Origin: an uncultured Rhodobacter sp.
Lineage (GTDB): Bacteria; Pseudomonadota; Alphaproteobacteria; Rhodobacterales; Rhodobacteraceae
Assembly (NCBI GenBank): GCA_937901435.1
Contig: CALGTJ010000714.1
Coordinates: 8,136-72,135 of the forward strand
Direction of reading: 5' to 3'
Length of the DNA stretch: 64,000 bases
A model generated the notes under the pieces. It did no database searches and had not been told where the DNA came from. It saw only the letters and a program-made list of their open reading frames with translations. Position 1 is the stretch's first letter. Every line of letters begins with the position of its first letter. A program made the translations under genes and the position numbers. Below are positions 8,982 to 18,067 of the stretch, piece by piece.

Positions 8982-9683
8982 CTAGGCGTCCTGCGGCGCG
9001 GCGTTGGGATCGAAGATATAGCCAAGCCCGCGACTGGTGTGCAGCACCGGGTGGGGCAGGGCGGCCTCTAACTTGCGGCGCAGGCGGCTGACATGGACGT
9101 CGACCACATTGGTTTGTGGGTCGAAATGCAGGTTCCAGACATGTTCCAGCAATTGCATCCGCGTCACCAGATCGCCCGTGTTCTGGGCAAAAAACACCAG
9201 CAGATCGAACTCACGCGGGCTTAACGGAATATGGTCATCCCCCGCATGAACCGTCCGCGCCTTGATGCGGATTTGCAGTGCGCCAAAGGCCAGCAGATCG
9301 GTGCCGACCGCGTCGTTGCGGCGCAGCAGGGCACGGATGCGCGCGCTGAGTTCGCCAGGTTCAAAAGGCTTGGGCAGATAATCATCTGCACCCCGATCCA
9401 GCCCCTCGATCCGGTTTGTGGCCCGCCCAAGCGCGCTGACCACCAGCACCCGCGCGCCGGGACAAGTGGTGCGCAGCGTGGCAATCGCGTCGATCCCGTC
9501 GCCGCCGGGCAGCATCCGGTCCAGCACAATGGCGTCAAAGCTGTGGGTGGCGGCGCGGTCCAGCCCGTCGTGCAACGTGACGCAGACTTCGGGGGCAAAC
9601 CCCTCTGCACTTAGGAACGCGCTCATTTCACGCGCGGTGGTGGCGTCGTCTTCGATAATCAACACGCGGGCGGGGTCTGTCAT
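8982..9683 (-). CDS. OmpR-family response regulator
   Basis: 233 residues from the ATG at 9683, preceded by AAGGAGAG; the frame is open further upstream but without a site. The receiver domain (residues 1-120) has acidic residues EDD at 11-13, the phosphorylation site Asp55 in LDRMLPGGDG, and Lys in YLPKPFEPGE. The C-terminal winged helix (about 130-228) has the typical LSPREFDLL and VDVHVSRLRRKL motifs. It is the cognate regulator of the kinase that follows after 1 nt, and a binding target could not be read from the sequence. Confidence 0.93.
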   Translation of the reverse strand: MTDPARVLIIEDDATTAREMSAFLSAEGFAPEVCVTLHDGLDRAATHSFDAIVLDRMLPGGDGIDAIATLRTTCPGARVLVVSALGRATNRIEGLDRGADDYLPKPFEPGELSARIRALLRRNDAVGTDLLAFGALQIRIKARTVHAGDDHIPLSPREFDLLVFFAQNTGDLVTRMQLLEHVWNLHFDPQTNVVDVHVSRLRRKLEAALPHPVLHTSRGLGYIFDPNAAPQDA

Positions 9684-9705
9684 GGGTCTCTCCTTGGCGC
9701 GAGTT

Positions 9706-10992
9706 TCAAAAGCGGCGGACGGACAAGTCAAGGGCGTTTCCCCGGATCACCGGCGCAGGTGCATCCTTTGCCACATTTGGATCGACGATCAGATGCAAAT
9801 GCCGCGCCTCGCGTTCGACCAAAAGGACAAGCGCGGTGTCGGGGTCCGGCGCAAGAGGGTCAGTGGTAATCGGCTGACCGTTCGCAGACAAGATGCGATC
9901 CCCCACCCGTAGCCCGGCGTGCAGAGCGGGGCCGGTTGCGGGCAGATCCGTGACATTCAGCGATTGTATGGTCACGGAAAGGTCGGACCAGCGCAAAGGC
10001 ACGGGGTCGGGCGCGGGTCTGGGGAAATCGCGCATCACCTCGTGGTAAAGCGGCAGACTGGCCGTCACAGTTTTTCCGGCGCGCAGGATATCAAGCTGTG
10101 CAGTCCCGCTTGCCGCCTCTAGCAAAAAGACGAAATTCTGTGGACTGTGCAGTGTCACGCCCTCTGCAGCAGTGATTACATCGCCGGGTTCGATCCCGGC
10201 GCGCGCCGCCAGACCCTCGGGGTCCACATCATCGATCAACAGCCCCACGCGGGGGATGTCCAGCGCCTTGGCGATGGCCTTGGTGACGGGGCGAGCGTCC
10301 ATGTCCAGCTTTGCCACGGGGCGCAGGTCGCGGGCCAAAAGCTGCGGCACAAGACGGTCCAGATCAAGCGCACTGATCGCGTAACCGATGCCCACAAACA
10401 TCCGCGACCCATCGGCGATCTGGCTGTTCATGCCCAACAGATGCCCGGCCTCGTCAATCAAGGGGCCACCCGAGCTGCCCGGATTGATCGCGGCGTCATG
10501 TTGCACGAACCGCAAAGGCACGGTCGGATCAATCTGGCGGGGATCCGCGGCGATGATCCCGCGCGATATGGTGAACCCGATGCCAAGCGGCGCACCGATG
10601 GCATAGACGGGCTGGCCTATGTCGGGGCGCGCGCTGGCGCTTGTCAAACCGGGTCGCACCACCTCGCTGCGCAGCACGGCAAAATCACGTTTGACGTCCT
10701 TTGCCACGAGTTTCGCCATATGACGCGTGCCGTCGCGCAATTCGAGGATCACGGCGCTTTCATCCTCGACCACATGGGCATTGCTCAGGACCAAACCGCC
10801 CAAGGTCGTATCAGAGCCATAAAAGAAGCCCGAGCCCAGAAACGTCTCGTCAATATCATCCCGCAGAATCATGACGGTCGCATCCATGGCCTGTTCCAAC
10901 GCCGGGTTGGGGGCGGCTTGCACGGGGCCGCACAACGGCACGGACAGCAGCACGGTCAGTGCGAACATAACCTTCCAAATCCTGTGACGCAT
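9706..10992 (-). CDS. Exported S1C trypsin-like serine protease with PDZ domains
   Basis: 428 residues with a signal peptide of about 26 residues. The catalytic triad is visible: His73 (SNAHVVED), Asp103 (KRDFAVL) and Ser174 in NPGSSGGPL. A clear PDZ domain follows at about 230-320 (GLLIDDVDPEGLAARAGI), and a more divergent second PDZ-like region at about 335-410 (LHAGLRVGDRIL). This is the Deg/HtrA architecture of periplasmic quality-control proteases. It lies 22 nt upstream of the two-component genes on the same strand, so it is likely co-transcribed and possibly part of the same stress response. It is divergent from the caspase operon. Confidence 0.88.
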   Translation of the reverse strand: MRHRIWKVMFALTVLLSVPLCGPVQAAPNPALEQAMDATVMILRDDIDETFLGSGFFYGSDTTLGGLVLSNAHVVEDESAVILELRDGTRHMAKLVAKDVKRDFAVLRSEVVRPGLTSASARPDIGQPVYAIGAPLGIGFTISRGIIAADPRQIDPTVPLRFVQHDAAINPGSSGGPLIDEAGHLLGMNSQIADGSRMFVGIGYAISALDLDRLVPQLLARDLRPVAKLDMDARPVTKAIAKALDIPRVGLLIDDVDPEGLAARAGIEPGDVITAAEGVTLHSPQNFVFLLEAASGTAQLDILRAGKTVTASLPLYHEVMRDFPRPAPDPVPLRWSDLSVTIQSLNVTDLPATGPALHAGLRVGDRILSANGQPITTDPLAPDPDTALVLLVEREARHLHLIVDPNVAKDAPAPVIRGNALDLSVRRF

Positions 10993-11174
10993 GATGTGCT
11001 CTCCTGCCTTTTATTTTGAGTCCATGGCGTTGTTTTGGCCGTGTTAGCATGGGAGTTTCGCTCTGACACATGACAAAGACCGTCATCTTTTGGGCTTTCA
11101 TCGAAAGACCCTTGCACGCGGGCTGTTTCGCTCAATATCCTGAACAGGCAAATGATTTTGGAAAGGGCGTTCTG

Positions 11175-11813
11175 ATGGGTCTGAAGATTTTGGCACTTGG
11201 TACGGTGATGGGCACGGCACTGGCTTTGGCAACTTCGGGCGCGCAGGCGCAAGAGGTGACGCCCATTCAAAAGATGCAGGCGGCAAAGACATTGTTCGAG
11301 ATCGGCGCACAGGCGCAGGATCCGTTGTATATGCTGGCCGCCGCGCGACTGCGCAAATCTGTGCCTCTCAAGGCGACAGAGCGCGCGCCGGATGGCAAGA
11401 TGGCCGCGACAGGTGCGCCGCTGGGTTGGGACGAGATGCTGACACAGGCAGAGGAACTGGCCTATGGCAATTCCCTGCTGACCGGGCTGATCGGGGATAT
11501 CCGCGCCGAGCGCAACAAAGGCGTCGTCAACGGCCCGGTCTATTCGATTGTCAGCCTGCGGGCTGGCGGGCGCGACGAGTATCCCGGCCTCACCTTTCGC
11601 GGGGGCGAATATGCCGAGATCTATGTTGAGGGGCCGTCGGGATCTGACCTCAACCTGATGGTGCGCGATGCAAAAGGGCGGTTGGTGTGTTCCGACACGG
11701 ATATCAGCGATATCGCCTATTGCGGCTGGCGGCCTCCGGCGGATGAGGCCTTTACCGTCACGGTGACGAGTGAGGGTCAGCGCGGTGGCGAATACTCTAT
11801 GATGACGAACTGA
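11175..11813 (+). CDS. Exported protein with a PPC-like C-terminal domain, partner of the caspase gene
   Basis: 212 residues from the ATG at 11175 (GGAAAGGG upstream; starts with a signal peptide ending SGAQA-QE). An N-terminal helical region is followed by a beta-rich segment with YAEIYVEGPSGSDLNLMVRD and a Cys pair (CSDTDISDIAYC), resembling bacterial pre-peptidase C-terminal-like domains. The stop is 3 nt before the caspase-family gene, so the two are one operon and probably act together in the periplasm. I do not recognise a specific family. Confidence 0.65.
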   Translation: MGLKILALGTVMGTALALATSGAQAQEVTPIQKMQAAKTLFEIGAQAQDPLYMLAAARLRKSVPLKATERAPDGKMAATGAPLGWDEMLTQAEELAYGNSLLTGLIGDIRAERNKGVVNGPVYSIVSLRAGGRDEYPGLTFRGGEYAEIYVEGPSGSDLNLMVRDAKGRLVCSDTDISDIAYCGWRPPADEAFTVTVTSEGQRGGEYSMMTN

Positions 11814-11816
11814 GGC

Positions 11817-13850
11817 ATGGATATGAAACGGTTTATTGCAGCAACGCTGGCGGTCTGCTTTTTTGGGACGACCCCGATTGAGGCGCGCGAAAATTTCGCG
11901 CTTTTGGTCGGTGTGTCAAGCTATCCCTCGCTGGAAGAGCGGTTCTGGCTGGTGGGTCCGGCCAATGATGTAGATCTGGTGAAAACCTATTTGACCACCA
12001 ATCCGCATGTGCCGTTCGATGCGGGTAACATCACTGTTCTGGCCGATGGCGTGCCCGGAGCGGGTGCGCCGACGCTGGCCGCAATCCGCGCGGGGTTCGC
12101 CGATCTGGCGGGGCGGTTGCAGCCTGATGATTTTGTCTATCTGCATTTCTCGGGTCATGGCACCCAAGCCCCGGCTCTTGACCCGGAATCTGAGCAGGAC
12201 GGGTTGGACGAACTTTTTCTGCCGGCAGATATCGGGCCATGGCAGGATTCGGTCGGGTCCGTGCAAAACGCATTGGTCGACGATGAAATTGGCCAGATGA
12301 TTGCAGCATTGCGCGCCACCGGGGCCACCGTTTGGGCGGTGTTTGACAGTTGCCATTCGGGTACCGTCACCCGTGCCGCGCCGTCCGGAAATGACGAAGT
12401 GCGTCTGCGCAAGCTGGACCCAGAGGCGCTGGGCGTGCCACAGGATGCGATGGAGCGGGTGGTCAGCCGGGCGCTGCCGGGGGGGCATGCGGACAGCCCT
12501 GTAGATATGGGCGATACGGGTGGTTTCGTGGCTTTTTATGCGGCACAGACCAACGAAACCACACCGGAAATCCGCTTGCCGCAGGGGGCGGTGGATCGCC
12601 GCTCGCAGGGGGTGTTTACCTTTACCCTCTTCGAGGCTTTGGCAGCGCGCCCCGGCATCACCTATCGCCAGTTGGCGCAGGACGTGCTGCGCCGCTATGC
12701 TGTTGGCAACCTTGCCCGCTCTACCCCGTTGTTCGAGGGTGATCTGGATACGCCGGTGTTTGGCAGTGGCGAGGTAAGCGCGGTGCAGCAATGGCCGTTG
12801 CAGAACGACAGCGGACGTTTGAGCGTGCAGGCCGGGCGCTTGCACGGTCTGTCCGAGGGGATGCAGCTGGTGCTGATGGCCAGCCCGGCGGATCCGTCAG
12901 AGGCGACGCTTGGGACGGTGCAGGTGGAATATGCCGAAAATTTTTCTGCTGATCTGGTCAGCGATCTGACAGAGTTTCCGCGCGGGGCGTATCTGCGCAA
13001 GATCTCGGAGAGTTTGGATTATGGGTTGACCGTGGCGTTGCCCGAGGAAGAGAGCGCGGCATTGCGGGCGGCCATGGTTGGTGCTGCGGATCGCGGGATG
13101 TTTGGGGCACGGATTGGCTTTGTGGCGGCAGGGGATGAGGCCGATTTGCGGCTGTCGGTGCGCGACGACGCGCTGCTCGTTCTGCCCGGAACGGGCATCC
13201 TCGCAGGGGGGGACTTTGCGTTCAATCCGACGATCCGCCTTGGCGACAAGAGCCCGGAGGATCTGGGCCTTGCTCTTTCAGAGACGCTGAACCGCATGGC
13301 GCGGGTGCAGAACCTGCTCAAGCTGGGCGGTGCCTTTCACGACGGGGCGCTGGATATCGAGGTGGATCTGGAAACCCGCTCTCCGACGCAGCCACGTCTT
13401 GTGGCGTTAGAGGCGGTGCCTGTTCCCACCCTTGTGCCCGAGGACGAGGTGCATGTGGTGGTGCGCAATCTCGAGAGTTTTCCCATGGATCTGAACGTGC
13501 TTTACGTCGGCAGCGACTATTCCATTGCGCATATTTTCGCAGAGCGTTTGCAGCCCGGTGACCGGCTGAAGCAGGGGTTGATCGGGATTACCGATACCGC
13601 TTATGGGCGCGATCGCCTGATCCTGACGCCCGCCGCCCCGCATTCTGCCTTGGAGGATCTGAGTTTTCTGCAACAGGATGCGTTGCCTGCAACCCGTGCG
13701 CTAAACGGTGGGGCTGGCTTTGCCGAGGCTTTGGCAGAGGTGGGGTTTGGCACGACGATGCGGGCTGCCACGGCCTTGGGCGGGCGCAAGAAGGACACGG
13801 GCGCTCCGGTAATGCTGATGTATGACATCGACACACGGCCCAAGAATTAA
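11817..13850 (+). CDS. Exported caspase-family (C14) protease
   Basis: 677 residues; an alternative ATG at 11823 gives the cleaner signal peptide (residues 3-23). The caspase p20 fold follows directly (NFALLVGVSSYP), with catalytic His114 in HFSGHGTQ and Cys179 in FDSCHSG, and the TYRQLAQDV region that ends the domain near residue 300. The C-terminal half contains a beta-rich domain like those appended to bacterial caspases (about residues 540-640, VHVVVRNLESFPMDLNVLYV). Such enzymes usually cleave after basic residues. The target is unknown. It is translated 3 nt after the PPC-like exported partner. Confidence 0.9.
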   Translation: MDMKRFIAATLAVCFFGTTPIEARENFALLVGVSSYPSLEERFWLVGPANDVDLVKTYLTTNPHVPFDAGNITVLADGVPGAGAPTLAAIRAGFADLAGRLQPDDFVYLHFSGHGTQAPALDPESEQDGLDELFLPADIGPWQDSVGSVQNALVDDEIGQMIAALRATGATVWAVFDSCHSGTVTRAAPSGNDEVRLRKLDPEALGVPQDAMERVVSRALPGGHADSPVDMGDTGGFVAFYAAQTNETTPEIRLPQGAVDRRSQGVFTFTLFEALAARPGITYRQLAQDVLRRYAVGNLARSTPLFEGDLDTPVFGSGEVSAVQQWPLQNDSGRLSVQAGRLHGLSEGMQLVLMASPADPSEATLGTVQVEYAENFSADLVSDLTEFPRGAYLRKISESLDYGLTVALPEEESAALRAAMVGAADRGMFGARIGFVAAGDEADLRLSVRDDALLVLPGTGILAGGDFAFNPTIRLGDKSPEDLGLALSETLNRMARVQNLLKLGGAFHDGALDIEVDLETRSPTQPRLVALEAVPVPTLVPEDEVHVVVRNLESFPMDLNVLYVGSDYSIAHIFAERLQPGDRLKQGLIGITDTAYGRDRLILTPAAPHSALEDLSFLQQDALPATRALNGGAGFAEALAEVGFGTTMRAATALGGRKKDTGAPVMLMYDIDTRPKN

Positions 13851-13871
13851 GCCCGAAATCAAGGCGTGGCT

Positions 13872-14363
13872 TTAAGCGTTCAGCAGGGTCAAGGCGGCAT
13901 CGATCACGTCCTCAAGGCGTTGATCAATATCAATCGGCCCGCCGTTTTCATCTGCCTGCAAAGCCTCAAGCGTGGCGAACTGGCTGTCGAGCAGGCTGAC
14001 GGGCATGAAATGTCCCTCACGCGCTGACATGCGGGATTCGATGACGGCGCGTGTGCCATTGAGGTGCAGGAAGCAGACCGGGGCATTCGCCGCCAAGCGG
14101 ATGCGGTCACGGTAGATGCGCTTTAGGGCAGAACATCCGATCAGGGTCGGGCCTTTGGCATCCCCCAAGGCCTGACCCACCAAATCCAGCCATGGCGCGC
14201 GGTCCTCGTCATTCAGCGGAGTCCCGGCGGACATCTTGGCGATATTGCCCGGTGGGTGCAGGTCGTCCCCATCAAAATAGACCGCCCCCAGACGATCCGC
14301 TACGCCCGCGCCAACCGTGGATTTGCCACAGCCCGCAACGCCCATCACGACTGCGCGCAGCAT
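13872..14363 (-). CDS. gntK: Gluconokinase
   Basis: 163 residues from the ATG at 14363, 1 nt after the stop of the upstream dehydrogenase. The P-loop GVAGCGKST (residues 8-16), the substrate segment DGDDLHPPGNIAKM and the later CSALKRIYRD region are diagnostic of GntK-type gluconokinases. These phosphorylate D-gluconate to 6-phosphogluconate. With the adjacent 5-ketogluconate reductase and idonate dehydrogenase it completes conversion of L-idonate/5-ketogluconate into central metabolism. Confidence 0.93.
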   Translation of the reverse strand: MLRAVVMGVAGCGKSTVGAGVADRLGAVYFDGDDLHPPGNIAKMSAGTPLNDEDRAPWLDLVGQALGDAKGPTLIGCSALKRIYRDRIRLAANAPVCFLHLNGTRAVIESRMSAREGHFMPVSLLDSQFATLEALQADENGGPIDIDQRLEDVIDAALTLLNA

Positions 14364-14364
14364 G

Positions 14365-15138
14365 CTACAGCGATGCCGTGATCCCGCCATCCACGTATAG
14401 TGTATGACCGTTCACGAAACTGGAGGCGGCGGAACTGAGAAAGATACAGGCCCCTACCAGTTCCTCGACGTTGCCCCAACGCCCGGCAGGGGTGCGTTTC
14501 TCAAGCCACGCGCTGAAATCCTTGTCCGCCACGAGGGCCGCGTTCAGGGGCGTGTCGAAATATCCGGGTGCGATGGCGTTGCATTGCAGCCCATGCTTGG
14601 CCCAATCCGTCGCCATGCCTTTGGTCAGATTTCCCACAGCGCCCTTTGTCGCCGTATAAGGCGCGATGCCGGGGCGGGCGAGGGCGGTCTGGACAGAGGC
14701 GATGTTGATGATCTTGCCCTCGCCGCGCGCAATCATATGACGTGCGACGGCTTGGCCGACGTGAAAGACGCTGGCGATATTGGTCTGCAATAGCCGTTCA
14801 AACGCATCGGCGGGAAAGTTTTCCAGCTCTGTGCGATATTGCATTCCTGCGTTGTTGACGAGGATGTCGATCGCGCCGTGCTCTGCCTCGAACGCATCCA
14901 CAGCGGCGCGCACACCTTCGTGGTCGGTCGCATCAAAGGCCAGCTCGCTGACATAACATTCTTCGGCGCGCAGGGTCTCTGCAGCGGTGGCCAGCTTGGT
15001 CGCATCGCGCCCGTTCAGAACAATCGCCGCACCCGCCTGAGCAATGCCACGGGCAAGGGCAAAGCCGATACCCTGAGACGACCCGGTGATAAGCGCGCGT
15101 TTACCCGTCAGCTCAAAGAGGGTGGTTTGATTGGTCAT
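14365..15138 (-). CDS. idnO: Gluconate 5-dehydrogenase (5-ketogluconate reductase), SDR family
   Basis: 257 residues from the ATG at 15138; the open frame continues upstream into the promoter region. SDR signatures are TGSSQGIG (NAD(P)-binding), NNAGMQYR, the catalytic Ser in NIASVQT and YTATK (Tyr/Lys). The sequence NNAGMQYRTELENF together with the AGRWGNVEEL region is characteristic of IdnO/Gno proteins, which interconvert 5-keto-D-gluconate and D-gluconate. It is operonic with gntK and divergent from idnD, with a GntR-like operator in the shared promoter. Confidence 0.88.
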   Translation of the reverse strand: MTNQTTLFELTGKRALITGSSQGIGFALARGIAQAGAAIVLNGRDATKLATAAETLRAEECYVSELAFDATDHEGVRAAVDAFEAEHGAIDILVNNAGMQYRTELENFPADAFERLLQTNIASVFHVGQAVARHMIARGEGKIINIASVQTALARPGIAPYTATKGAVGNLTKGMATDWAKHGLQCNAIAPGYFDTPLNAALVADKDFSAWLEKRTPAGRWGNVEELVGACIFLSSAASSFVNGHTLYVDGGITASL

Positions 15139-15178
15139 CACAGCGTCCTTTTGGTCTCGACATTTCAAAGTTGGCAGC

Positions 15179-15207
15179 ATTAGGTTACCGTTAACATTAC
15201 TTGTCAA
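15179..15207 (-). promoter_or_regulatory. idnO-gntK promoter with embedded GntR/IdnR-like operator
   Basis: On the minus strand TTGACA (15207-15202) and CCTAAT (15184-15179) are separated by 17 nt. Between and overlapping them lies AGGTTACCGTTAACAT (15182-15197), which differs at two positions from the E. coli GntR/IdnR consensus as I remember it (ATGTTACCGGTAACAT). A repressor bound there would block the promoter. No LacI-family regulator gene is in the window. Confidence 0.6.
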
Positions 15208-15276
15208 GCGATCACAGGTCGCTGTTTTTGGGCGGGCTTTGCCACCCGCGACGGGCCAGAGCGCAAAGAGGTTTAC

Positions 15277-16308
15277 ATGAAATCCATCGTCATTCACGCC
15301 GCCAGGGATTTGCGGATCGAAGACCAGGACGTCGGCACCGCCGGACCCGGTGAAGTGCTGATCACCATGGCGGCGGGCGGAATTTGCGGGTCTGATCTGC
15401 ATTATTACAATCACGGTGGATTTGGCCCGATCACGCTGAAACAGCCGATGGTGCTGGGGCACGAAGTGTCGGGCCATATCGCGGCGTTGGGTGAGGGCGT
15501 GACGGGGTTAAAGGTCGATCAACTGGTCGCCGTATCGCCCTCGCGCCCCTGTGGCGATTGCCGGTTCTGTAATGAGGGCAGCTTTAACCAATGCCTGAAC
15601 ATGCGGTTTTACGGCTCGGCCATGCCCTTCCCCCATATTCAGGGCGCGTTTCGTCAAAGCCTCGTGGCTGACGCCAGCCAATGCGCCATTGCTGACGGTC
15701 TGAGTGCCGGAGAGGCTGCCATGGCCGAACCTTTGGCCGTGTGTCTGCATGCCACCCGTCGTGCCGGGCCGATGCTGGGCAAATCGGTGCTGGTCACGGG
15801 CTGCGGCCCCATCGGCATCCTGTCGATCATCGCCGCGCGCCGGGCGGGGGCGGATTTCATCGTGGCCACGGATATTTCCGATTTCACCCTTAGGATGGCG
15901 CGGAAATCTGGGGCAGATGCGGTGGTGAACATGGCGCAGACGCCCGATGGCCTGACGCAGTTCACTGACCAGAAGGGCACATTCGACGTGCTGTATGAAT
16001 GTTCTGGCGTGGCGCAGGCCTTGACTGGCGCAATCCCCGCGATGCGCCCCGGTGGCGTGATCATGCAGCTTGGGCTTGGGGGGGATATGTCCCTGCCGAT
16101 GATGGCGATCACCAGCAAGGAACTGGAATTACGCGGCTCGTTCCGCTTTCACGAGGAATTCGCGACGGGCGTCTCCCTGATGCAAAAGGGCCTGATCGAC
16201 GTCAAACCCCTGATCACCCATACGTTGGGAATTGATGACGCCGTCAAAGCTTTCGAAATCGCTGGGGATCGCAGCCAAGCCGTAAAGGCGCAGATCGCTT
16301 TTGCGTAA
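15277..16308 (+). CDS. idnD: L-idonate 5-dehydrogenase (zinc-dependent MDR)
   Basis: 343 residues. It is a medium-chain Zn alcohol dehydrogenase: catalytic zinc ligands Cys37 (GGICGSDLHYY) and His62-Glu63 (GHEVSG), a structural zinc cluster at Cys92, 95, 98 and 106, and the Rossmann motif TGCGPIG. The HYYNHGG motif and the context with idnO and gntK support L-idonate oxidation to 5-ketogluconate rather than another polyol. It is transcribed divergently from idnO-gntK. Confidence 0.85.
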   Translation: MKSIVIHAARDLRIEDQDVGTAGPGEVLITMAAGGICGSDLHYYNHGGFGPITLKQPMVLGHEVSGHIAALGEGVTGLKVDQLVAVSPSRPCGDCRFCNEGSFNQCLNMRFYGSAMPFPHIQGAFRQSLVADASQCAIADGLSAGEAAMAEPLAVCLHATRRAGPMLGKSVLVTGCGPIGILSIIAARRAGADFIVATDISDFTLRMARKSGADAVVNMAQTPDGLTQFTDQKGTFDVLYECSGVAQALTGAIPAMRPGGVIMQLGLGGDMSLPMMAITSKELELRGSFRFHEEFATGVSLMQKGLIDVKPLITHTLGIDDAVKAFEIAGDRSQAVKAQIAFA

Positions 16309-16419
16309 CACGACCTACCCCTGATCTTTCATCTGGCCCAAAATACCATGGCGGTCTGGGGGCAAAGCCACCAGCCGGTCGGATTTGCCCCGCAAATTCG
16401 ATAGATCCCGCCCCAAAGC

Positions 16420-16842
16420 CTAAAAGTCGATCTTTGCCCCAATCGCGGCAAGCGCCGCCGTGGCGACGATGACATCCTGCTCGCCAGACCCTGACCCGAC
16501 CCCGACCGCGCCGACGCATTCGCCGTCCAGAATGATCGGCAATCCGCCGGGCAGATGGGTCATATTCCCTTCTGTCGCCGTGGAAATCGCGCCCCGCATC
16601 GGGTCGGGGATCGAGGTGCTGGGCACGCGGATCGAGGCGGACGTAACGGCCTTGGCATGCGCGCTCTTGAGGCTGAGGAACTTGGCGCCACTCATGCGGA
16701 TCTTGCCCAGCTCGACTCCGCTGGCATCCACGATCACCACATTCTGCGGTTGGCCGATTTCCTCTGCCTTGGCGATGGCGGCGGCCAGCATCACCATAGT
16801 GGCCTCATGAGTCAGGGTGGTTGCGGATTTCGTATAGGACAT
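16420..16842 (-). CDS. GlcG/HbpS family (DUF336) protein
   Basis: 140 residues. The pattern (LTHEATMVMLAAAIAKAEE, VVIVDASGVEL, LKSAHAKAVTSA, GGLPI, GAVGVGSGSGEQD) is that of the GlcG/HbpS family, small proteins found beside sugar-acid, glycolate and diol catabolic genes, some of which bind heme or corrinoid. Its role here is unknown. It is divergent from the SMP-30 lactonase gene and convergent with idnD, which fits an accessory role in sugar-acid use. Confidence 0.85.
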   Translation of the reverse strand: MSYTKSATTLTHEATMVMLAAAIAKAEEIGQPQNVVIVDASGVELGKIRMSGAKFLSLKSAHAKAVTSASIRVPSTSIPDPMRGAISTATEGNMTHLPGGLPIILDGECVGAVGVGSGSGEQDVIVATAALAAIGAKIDF

Positions 16843-16921
16843 GTCGGCCTCTTCTCTGCTTGAGCGGTGTTTCGGTTGCCGTTACCTATTGCAGACCAGA
16901 CCCAAACCGGAAAGCCCGCGC

Positions 16922-17821
16922 ATGTCATTTTTCGAGGCCATCGATCCGCTCTTTAACCGTTATGTTCTGGGCAATGCGCCCGTCAAACAGCTTGCCACCG
17001 GGTTTGATTGGGTCGAGGGGCCGGTCTGGTTTGGCGATGCGGATTGCCTTCTGTTCTCGGACATTCCCAACAATCGCATCATGCGCTGGAATGCCGAAAC
17101 GGGCATCAGCACCTATCGCGCGCCGTCCAATTTTGCGAACGGGCATACGCGTGATCGGCAGGGGCGGCTGATTTCTTGCGAGCATGGCACGCGCCGGGTG
17201 ACGCGGACGGAACACGACGGCACGATCACCGTGATCGTGGACAGCTATCAGGGCAAGCGTTTGAATTCGCCCAATGATGTGGTGGTGAAATCCGATGACA
17301 GCATCTGGTTTACTGATCCGCACTACGGGATCATGACCAACTACGAGGGGCATAAGTCGGCTCAGGAACTGCCCTGTAACCTCTACCGTGTGGACCCGGA
17401 TACAGGCGCGATGACGGTGATGGTGGGGGATGCGAACTGCCCCAACGGGCTGGCCTTTTCGCCCGATGAATCCCGGTTGTACGTGGCTGACACCGGGCGC
17501 ATGTTTCATGGGGATCCCTGCCATATCCGCGCCTTTGATGTCTCAGGCGATGGCGCTTTGAGCGGAGGCGATGTGTTTCACGTCATCAATCCCGGCGTGT
17601 CAGATGGCTTTCGCGTCGATACCGATGGCAACATCTGGTCCTCTGCGGCGGACGGTGTGCATTGCATCGCGCCAGACGGGCATCTGATGGGCAAGATCCT
17701 TGTCCCGGAACTGGTCTCGAACGTCTGTTTCGGGGGGCGGGCAAAGCAGACCCTGTTCATCACCGCCACAACCAGCATCTACGCGATTGCCCTGAACCGT
17801 GTGGGTGTGCAGCATCCCTGA
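16922..17821 (+). CDS. SMP-30/gluconolactonase family protein
   Basis: 299 residues from the ATG at 16922. It is a six-bladed propeller lactonase: metal-site Glu in WVEGPVWF, then LNSPNDVVVKSD (Asn-Asp), IWFTDPHYG, and CPNGLAFSPDESRLYVADT, which carries the conserved Asn and Asp ligands. The family hydrolyses sugar lactones such as gluconolactone to the acids. Its position beside idnD/gntK supports feeding gluconate-type acids into that pathway. Confidence 0.87.
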   Translation: MSFFEAIDPLFNRYVLGNAPVKQLATGFDWVEGPVWFGDADCLLFSDIPNNRIMRWNAETGISTYRAPSNFANGHTRDRQGRLISCEHGTRRVTRTEHDGTITVIVDSYQGKRLNSPNDVVVKSDDSIWFTDPHYGIMTNYEGHKSAQELPCNLYRVDPDTGAMTVMVGDANCPNGLAFSPDESRLYVADTGRMFHGDPCHIRAFDVSGDGALSGGDVFHVINPGVSDGFRVDTDGNIWSSAADGVHCIAPDGHLMGKILVPELVSNVCFGGRAKQTLFITATTSIYAIALNRVGVQHP

Positions 17822-18006
17822 CCAAGGGACGTGCCCCGATTTTTCAGCGCCTTAGTGCTGTGGATGGTTACGAATCAGCCGAACCTGAGTAGGGTTTCGC
17901 AGGCCTTGCTATAAAACGTGACGCAAGATAACGATTATAAGGTATACCCATTATTCGAGAACGCTTGTCCCAAAAAGAGCGTCCGGCGTGGGAGGTATAA
18001 AAAAAT

Positions 18007-18039
18007 AGCAATATAGTGCAAGCTGTGCATAATATTGCA
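18007..18039. promoter_or_regulatory. Two BoxR-like operators before the TRAP operon
   Basis: AGCA-ATATAG-TGCA (18007-18020) and TGCA-TAATAT-TGCA (18026-18039) lie 29 nt upstream of the dctP start, centred 19 nt apart. They match the (A/T)GCA-N6-TGCA elements before boxC and boxR in this window and the TGCA repeats reported for BzdR/BoxR operators. The N6 of the second element (TAATAT) could itself be a -10 box, although no good -35 is placed for it. Confidence 0.6.
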
Positions 18040-18067
18040 AAAGGCTACGGTCAAAGGGAGGAAAACG

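Noticed and set aside
8981..9025. N-terminal extension of the histidine kinase from a TTG overlapping the regulator gene
   Set aside because: The extension is a basic, Pro-rich stretch with no ribosome site; a GTG 1 nt after the regulator stop gives a normal kinase N-terminus.
11916..12845. 309-codon frame antisense to the caspase gene
   Set aside because: Low-complexity composition typical of a shadow frame; the caspase frame has complete catalytic motifs.
16309..16419. Extra coding sequence continuing the GlcG/HbpS frame between it and idnD
   Set aside because: The frame past the GlcG stop has no start signal and no recognisable domain; family length is already complete.
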